This document shows, piece by piece, positions 58,723 through 64,000 of a DNA stretch of 64,000 nucleotides. The stretch spans positions 6,612,501 through 6,676,500 of the forward strand of contig NC_013037.1 of NCBI RefSeq assembly GCF_000023125.1. The letters are read 5' to 3'. The DNA comes from Dyadobacter fermentans DSM 18053. Lineage in GTDB: Bacteria; Bacteroidota; Bacteroidia; Cytophagales; Spirosomataceae. Position 1 is the stretch's first letter, and every line of letters starts with the position of its first letter. The notes beneath the pieces were generated by a model, which saw only the letters and a list, made by a program, of their open reading frames with translations, was not told the DNA's origin and made no database searches. Made by a program: the position numbers and the translations under genes.

Positions 58723-59361
58723 TTAAATGCCGTTTTGAATCGCGAATTCGATCAGTTCGGCGACATTGTTGATGCCTAGTTTGAAATGGATGTTTTTCCG
58801 GTGCGTTTTAACAGTAAAAAAACTCAGGTTCAGCGCGGCGGAAATTTGCTCATTGGTATATCCCTTTTTAATGAACCCGATGATTTCGATCTCGCGGAAA
58901 GTCAGGTTGAGTTTTTGGGTAAAAGTATCGCCGAAATCGCCCGCGCCACCGTTCACTTTTTTAGTCAGGCTTTCGAAATACGTTCCTCCCGAAAGGACGG
59001 TATTAATGCCCTTCAGCAGCACGGCGGTAGTGGAGTCTTTCAGAAGATAGCCGTGCATTCCCGCCCGGCGGGCTTCGTCGAGGAGTTTCAGCTGGTCGTA
59101 CATGGTGAGCACGATCACCCTGATTCCCTGGTTTTGCGCCAGCACCTTCCGGCCCAGGTCTATGCCATTCTGGCCCAGCAGATTGATGTCCAGCAGCAGC
59201 AGGTCAGGTTTGCATTTTTCGATTGCCGTGAAGATATCTTTTGGGTCGTAAACCTGGCCGCAAACGGTGAGCGACGGTTCTTCGTCGATCAGGCGTTTCA
59301 GCCCGTCGTTGAAAATCCGGTGGTCGTCGACCAGCAAAATTTTACCTGGCTGCAAAGTCAT
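58723..59361 (-). CDS. NarL/LuxR-type response regulator
   Basis: 212 aa from ATG 59361 (an upstream ATG lies within the kinase gene). Receiver with Asp12/Asp13 and phospho-acceptor Asp58 (LLLLDINL), then T/S and K positions (VIVLTMYDQ; GYLLKDS). The C-terminal LuxR HTH reads NLTFREIEIIGFIKKGYTNEQISAALNLSFFTVKTHRKNI. It overlaps the end of the kinase gene by 20 nt, so the two form one system. Confidence 0.93.
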   Translation of the reverse strand: MTLQPGKILLVDDHRIFNDGLKRLIDEEPSLTVCGQVYDPKDIFTAIEKCKPDLLLLDINLLGQNGIDLGRKVLAQNQGIRVIVLTMYDQLKLLDEARRAGMHGYLLKDSTTAVLLKGINTVLSGGTYFESLTKKVNGGAGDFGDTFTQKLNLTFREIEIIGFIKKGYTNEQISAALNLSFFTVKTHRKNIHFKLGINNVAELIEFAIQNGI

Positions 59362-61255
59362 TATCGGTGGAAATGTAGGGAACTTCAATGATTACAAGCG
59401 TGCCGGCAGGGCTGGTTTCCCTGCGTAGCCGGGCGCCAATGTATTCGGCGCGTAGTGTATTGGTTTTCAATCCAAGTCCGGGTGTGGTTTTGGGTAAAAT
59501 GTCGGCCTCGCTGCCCACACCATCGTCTTCCACCACTATGCGCAGGTACGCTTCAAAATAGAGCAGCTGGACGGATGCATGCTCCGCTTTGGCGTGTTTG
59601 AGGATATTCTGGATCAATTCCGATACAATGCGGTACACATTGAGCGACACATCAACCGGCAGTTCCCTGCTGGCGCCGGAGGTGAGGAATTCGAATTTCG
59701 TCCGCTCGTGCGATACGCCCAAAACCAGCTGTTGCAACGAGTCTTCCAGGCCGATGCGATCGAATTCGGGCGGCATGAGATTGTGCGAAATACGGCGGAG
59801 GTCTTCGCTCGTTTTCATGATCAGCGGCTCAATTTCATCAAGTTCTCTCGAAATATCGCCCGTATCGCGGGGCAGTCGCCGGGCTCGGCCTACTTTAATG
59901 CGAATGGTAGCCAGCGTTCCACCCAGGTCGTCATGCAGATCGGCCGCGATCCGCCGCCGTTCATCGTCCTGCGCCTGCAAGATGTCGGACGTGAATTTTT
60001 GTTTCAAAACATGCAGCCGCTCCAAGGATTCTTCGCGCTCGCTGATGAGCCGGTGGGCCAGTTCCAGACCTAGCACCACAAATTCAAAAATGGTTTGCAC
60101 CAAAATCATCTGGTAGTAAAACCAGGTGGCTTCCACATTGAAAAGAGCAATCAATACCAGCCATATCGAATTGGAGAAGAATGGGAATAGCGCCACAAAA
60201 TAGACAAATGCCGCCCTTTTTCGTCTGACCATCCCATAAACGATGAGCCCCGTCACATACACCAGGACGATCAGAATGGTGAGGTTGGTGACGGACATCA
60301 GCGCCGAGCTCGTCGGTAACAGCGTAACCAGCACGGCCATAACCATGCACCAGTACGACAAAATGGTAGCCAGCGACCTGGCCCATTTGGTGGTATAAGT
60401 GTTAATTTCAAGGAAGCTGACGGAGAACGTTACAATAAAATAGAGCATGATCGACGAGCCGATCATGCGGGCATTGTCGCCAACGTAGCGCGCGTCCAGA
60501 TGAAAAACCTGCTTGAAAACCCCTTCGTTACTCAGGCAGAGGATCAGGTAAAAGAAACAGTAGCCTGCGTAATGCAGCAGCAGTTTGCGTCCGGTGGTGA
60601 GGTAGAGAACAAACGACAGGATGAATGTGCAGGCGAGCAAGCCGTACGTTAAATAGGCGAAGAAATCGTAAGTAGCGGTTCTTTCGTAATAAGTCTCAAC
60701 CTCGTACAGGCGGAATGGGAACACAACTGAACCGTGATCCCGCTGGATGCGCCAGTAGACCGCCATTTCCTGATGGGGCGGCAAAGTGAAAGGAAACGCG
60801 AAATGCGCGCTGGGAAGCGGCTTTTTAGCAATGTGTGTGTAGCTGTTCAGGTGCTCGTGACGGTCGACGACCTGATTTTGTTTGTTAACCACAAAAAAGG
60901 AAACGTCGTCGAGCTCGTTCAGATGCAGGTACGACACCAACTTTTTGGGCCGCCCGGTCGTATTTTTGATCTGAAATGAAACCCAATGATAGCGGTTGTC
61001 CATGCCCAGATCGGGCACTTCTTTTTCAATGAGCTGATAGGCGACTTTTTCGGATACTATTTGATCAATCCCAAAGGTGCTGTCGGCGGTGCTGAACACA
61101 TAGGTATAGCCTTTCAGGTTGCTGACGGCGAAGTCCTGCCCGATTTCCAGCGAATGCAGCGGATTTGGCCCTGTCGCGTTCGCACGCGGAGGCTGCGCAA
61201 AGCTTGTCGCTAGGGCACATACCAACAAAAGGAAGAGGAGGAAATGCCCGCGCAT
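59342..61255 (-). CDS. Sensor histidine kinase, 7TMR-DISM type
   Basis: 637 aa from ATG 61255, where a signal peptide starts (RGHFLLFLLLVCALATSFA); the open frame upstream is not protein-like. Residues about 40-180 form the periplasmic DISM-sensing domain. Seven membrane helices span about 190-400, then a coiled coil and a HisKA_3 domain with D-E-R-R-R-I-A-A-D-L-H-D-D-L-G-G-T (phospho-His). The HATPase part has N-I-L-K-H-A and D-D-G-V-G-S, GLGLKT. Ligands are unknown; carbohydrates bind some relatives. Confidence 0.9.
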   Translation of the reverse strand: MRGHFLLFLLLVCALATSFAQPPRANATGPNPLHSLEIGQDFAVSNLKGYTYVFSTADSTFGIDQIVSEKVAYQLIEKEVPDLGMDNRYHWVSFQIKNTTGRPKKLVSYLHLNELDDVSFFVVNKQNQVVDRHEHLNSYTHIAKKPLPSAHFAFPFTLPPHQEMAVYWRIQRDHGSVVFPFRLYEVETYYERTATYDFFAYLTYGLLACTFILSFVLYLTTGRKLLLHYAGYCFFYLILCLSNEGVFKQVFHLDARYVGDNARMIGSSIMLYFIVTFSVSFLEINTYTTKWARSLATILSYWCMVMAVLVTLLPTSSALMSVTNLTILIVLVYVTGLIVYGMVRRKRAAFVYFVALFPFFSNSIWLVLIALFNVEATWFYYQMILVQTIFEFVVLGLELAHRLISEREESLERLHVLKQKFTSDILQAQDDERRRIAADLHDDLGGTLATIRIKVGRARRLPRDTGDISRELDEIEPLIMKTSEDLRRISHNLMPPEFDRIGLEDSLQQLVLGVSHERTKFEFLTSGASRELPVDVSLNVYRIVSELIQNILKHAKAEHASVQLLYFEAYLRIVVEDDGVGSEADILPKTTPGLGLKTNTLRAEYIGARLRRETSPAGTLVIIEVPYISTDNDFAAR

Positions 61256-61526
61256 ATGTTTGATTTTTGTAAAGATATAGCTGGCTTTCAATATAAAAAA
61301 GTACTTATTCCTCCTTTCCGAGCTGTCCGATACCGGACACGCCGCGTTCTTTCGCGAACAGGCAGCTTTCGGGCAAATGCAGCTCACTGGCTGCAAAAGG
61401 CGGTTCGGACGAACGGTTACATTTGGCATGCATTTGTACACTTAGTAAAAGGAAAACAGGATCGGTGCAATGGATAGTAGGGAACGATGAGCTGTTTAAA
61501 AGCCTCAACTTGACTAAGCCCTGGAT

Positions 61527-63893
61527 ATGTTAAAAAACTACTTCAAGATCGCCTGGCGCAATATCGTCCGCCAGAAAGCATACTCCCTGCTGAACATTGC
61601 GGGCTTGTCCATTGGCATGGCTTGCAGCATTCTGATCCTTTTATGGGTGCAAAACGAGCTGAGTTACGACCGCTTTCACCCCCGCGCCGAGCAGCTTTTC
61701 CGGCTCACATGCAGCGCGGGGGATTTCAGGGCGGCGGTGAGTGCGGCGGGGATGGCGCGCGGACTAAAATCGGAACTGCCGCAGATCAAAAACGGGCTGC
61801 GGATCAGTAAATGGGCGCCGAAACTCGTGGAAGTGGGCGACAAAAAACTGGAAGAAAAACGGGTCATTTACGCCGATTCCAATTTTCTGGATTTTTTCAC
61901 TTTTCCACTTTTGGCGGGCAACAAAGCCACAGCCTTGCAGGACCCGGGAGGGATTCTGATCACGGAGGAAATGGCCATGAAATATTTCAATACCCGCCAG
62001 GCGGTGGGAAAAACCATCCGCATGGATAACAAAGACAACTTTACCGTCGCCGGTGTATTGGCCAATACGCCCCCCAACTCGCATTTGCAATTCGATTTCC
62101 TGATCCCCATGAAAACGCTGGCCAGGACGAGCTCCGACTTGCAAAACGATTCATGGGACAATTTTGTCTTTTACACCTACCTCGAACTCGACGCCCAAAC
62201 CGCCGCGTCTTCATCTGCCCGCGACAAGCTGATCAAGCAGATGTTCTCGGTTTTCAAAGCCCACGGGCCTACCATCCAGCTCGATTTCGAATTGCAGCCC
62301 GTCACCGACATTCACCTCCATTCCAATTACCAGCTCGACGTGGCCGGTCACGGTAACATTCAGTATGTCAATGTGTTCTTCGTCGTGGCGATCTTTATTC
62401 TCGTGGTGGCCTGCATCAACTTCATGAACCTCGCCACCGCGCGTTCCGAACGCCGGGCTAAGGAGGTGGGCTTGCGCAAAGTGGTAGGCGCGAACCGATA
62501 TCAGCTTGTTTTTCAGTTTCTGGGAGAGGCGCTTATCTTTTCGTTCTTGTCGCTGGTGATCGCCATCGGTCTTGTGTATTTGTTACTTCCCATATTTCAA
62601 ATGCTGGCGGAAAAGAACCTTACCATTCAATTGCTGGACGGGAAACTGCTGCTCAGCCTGATCGGCATTGCCATGCTCACGGGCTTGCTTTCGGGAAGTT
62701 ACCCGGCATTATTCCTGTCCGGATTTGCGCCCGTGAAGGTCCTCAAAGGCAAAATGAAGGTGGCTGGCGGGAATCTGCTTTTCCGGAATGCATTGGTTGT
62801 TACACAGTTCGTAGTAGCGATCGTTTTGCTGGTGGGCACTGCCGTGGTTTACAAGCAATTGCATTTTATCAAGAACCGTAACCTGGGTTTCGATAAATCC
62901 AACCTGCTTTATCTCCCCATGAACGGAGACCTTTGGGCGAAACAGCAGGTCCTGAAATCGATGCTGGCGCAGAATCAGCTGACGGAAAACTTTACCGTGA
63001 TCTCCTCACTGCCTACCGGAGTCGAATCCGGGACCGTCGACGTCGTTTGGGACGGGCAAACGTCACGCAACCAGGTCGTGTTTCCATCGCTGGACGTGGA
63101 TGAGAGTTTCATCAATGTTTTCAAAACGGAAGTGCTCGCGGGACGCGGGTTCGAGAAGCGGTTTAGGGGAGATAGCTCTGCATTCATGATCAATGAAAGG
63201 GCGATGCAGATCATGGGGATGAATATCGGTAATGCTGTCGGGAAAAACCTGTCGCTTGGCGATCAGAAAGGGACGATCATCGGGGTTGTGAAAGATTTCC
63301 ATTTCAAATCCCTGCAATATGCGATGGAGCCGCTGATCCTGCGCCTGAATAAATGGGGCGGGGTAGCGATGATCCGTACCAATGCCGGTAAGAACGAGCA
63401 AACGATCGCGGCATTGGAAAAGATCAACCACCAGCTTAATCCCGCGTTTCCATTCCAATTCGGTTTTCTGGACAAAGACCTGGATAATCTCTACCGGAGC
63501 GAGCAGCAGATGGGCAGCATTTTCAACCTGTTCGCCGGCCTGGCGATCTTCATCTCTTGTCTGGGTTTATACGGATTATCCGCCTTCATGGCCGAGCAGC
63601 GCACGAAGGAAATAGGCGTGCGCAAGGTGCTCGGTGCCACCGTCGCCGGCTTGGTAGGCCTGCTTTCCCAGGATTTTCTGAAACTGATAGGCATTGCTAT
63701 TGTGATCGCTTCGCCCATTGCCTGGTATGCTATGAATCAATGGCTCCAAGGATTTGCTTACCAAACTACCCTCGAATGGTGGGTAATTGCCCTGGCCGCG
63801 GTGCTGGCGACGGGCATTGCGATGTTTACGATCAGCTTTCAGAGCATCAAAGCAGCGCTGATGAACCCCGTCAAAAGTTTGCGAAGCGAATAG
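61527..63893 (+). CDS. FtsX/MacB-like ABC transporter permease
   Basis: 788 aa. N-terminus YFKIAWRNIVRQKAYSLLNIAGLSIGMACSILILLWV with L-S-Y-D-R-F-H is the Bacteroidota FtsX-like family start. MacB-type periplasmic domains follow (residues 50-280), three helices (FVVAIFILVVACINFMNLATARSERRAKEVGLRKVVGA), a middle helix, a second periplasmic part and the last three helices with T-K-E-I-G-V-R-K-V-L-G-A. No ATPase gene is visible in the window. Such permeases move no substrate across the inner membrane but drive periplasmic work in known members. Confidence 0.9.
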   Translation: MLKNYFKIAWRNIVRQKAYSLLNIAGLSIGMACSILILLWVQNELSYDRFHPRAEQLFRLTCSAGDFRAAVSAAGMARGLKSELPQIKNGLRISKWAPKLVEVGDKKLEEKRVIYADSNFLDFFTFPLLAGNKATALQDPGGILITEEMAMKYFNTRQAVGKTIRMDNKDNFTVAGVLANTPPNSHLQFDFLIPMKTLARTSSDLQNDSWDNFVFYTYLELDAQTAASSSARDKLIKQMFSVFKAHGPTIQLDFELQPVTDIHLHSNYQLDVAGHGNIQYVNVFFVVAIFILVVACINFMNLATARSERRAKEVGLRKVVGANRYQLVFQFLGEALIFSFLSLVIAIGLVYLLLPIFQMLAEKNLTIQLLDGKLLLSLIGIAMLTGLLSGSYPALFLSGFAPVKVLKGKMKVAGGNLLFRNALVVTQFVVAIVLLVGTAVVYKQLHFIKNRNLGFDKSNLLYLPMNGDLWAKQQVLKSMLAQNQLTENFTVISSLPTGVESGTVDVVWDGQTSRNQVVFPSLDVDESFINVFKTEVLAGRGFEKRFRGDSSAFMINERAMQIMGMNIGNAVGKNLSLGDQKGTIIGVVKDFHFKSLQYAMEPLILRLNKWGGVAMIRTNAGKNEQTIAALEKINHQLNPAFPFQFGFLDKDLDNLYRSEQQMGSIFNLFAGLAIFISCLGLYGLSAFMAEQRTKEIGVRKVLGATVAGLVGLLSQDFLKLIGIAIVIASPIAWYAMNQWLQGFAYQTTLEWWVIALAAVLATGIAMFTISFQSIKAALMNPVKSLRSE

Positions 63894-63911
63894 CAGAATA
63901 GAGGGAGCGAC

Positions 63912-64000
63912 TTATTTCTCCCTCACATACTTCGTAGAGGTGCCCAGACAGTAGTCGATCAGCAGTTCGTCGTCCGACAGGAGCGTTATCTTCAAATCTT
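63912..64000 (-). CDS. 3' end of a gene cut by the window edge
   Basis: About 29 codons are visible, ending ...DDELLIDYCLGTSTKYVREK and TAA (63914-63912). Too little for a family call. Convergent with the permease gene, 18 nt apart. The inverted repeat GAGGGAG (63901-63907)/CTCCCTC (63918-63924) lies at its end. Confidence 0.55.
   Translation of the reverse strand, partial: DLKITLLSDDELLIDYCLGTSTKYVREK

Overview
The window is a chromosomal segment of a Bacteroidota bacterium, probably a Cytophagales genus such as Dyadobacter (inference from protein character and roughly 50% GC; no 16S rRNA gene is present). Supporting signs are TAnnTTTG-type -7 promoter elements, few Shine-Dalgarno sites, Bat-type VWA/TPR genes, a 7TMR-DISM sensor kinase and a Bacteroidota-style FtsX/MacB permease.

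Layout. 1-3055 (minus): host genes for a STAS protein, PurC, a TPR protein and a VWA membrane protein. 3134-3590: a tRNA operon Ser(GCT)-Pro(TGG)-Arg(TCT) with its own promoter and terminators. 3499-47417: a complete, about 44 kb HK97-type siphovirus prophage inserted in the 3' half of tRNA-Arg. It is bounded by a 56-bp direct repeat with one mismatch and has a tyrosine integrase at the right end. 47421-47728: the original tRNA terminator, followed by two tandem, disrupted tRNA-Arg copies carrying GC-rich inserts. 47779-48646: a toxin/antitoxin-like pair with a frameshifted toxin. 48940-55896: a lipoprotein, an AcrAB-OprM-like RND efflux operon and a divergent Cys-rich regulator. 55922-64000: an HxlR remnant, an FAD/NAD(P) protein, an AEC transporter, a sensor kinase/response regulator pair, an FtsX-like permease and a cut gene.

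The prophage reads as follows. Left, leftward: cargo membrane proteins (one with an EVE/Mrr-N-like domain) and an S24 repressor. A structured leader with an operator palindrome and a tRNA-like gene precedes the rightward early operon: HTH, HNH, a replication initiator with internal iterons, SSB, sliding clamp, Dam-like methylase, ASCH and MYG1-like proteins. The late operon follows: an HNH protein, an Acb2/Tad1-like sponge, small and large terminase, portal, protease, capsid, connectors, tail tube, frameshifted tail chaperones, tape measure, a 1611-aa tail protein, two fibres, a secreted 929-aa hydrolase fusion, spanin-like pair, holin and M15 endolysin. The right end holds leftward accessory genes with a second tRNA-like element, a HigBA module and the integrase.

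The most unusual signals are the interrupted tRNA-Arg repeats right of attR, the two prophage tRNA-like elements with no normal anticodon arm, the leader motif ATCAAYAAAC before many phage genes, and cargo genes likely to act in phage-host conflict.
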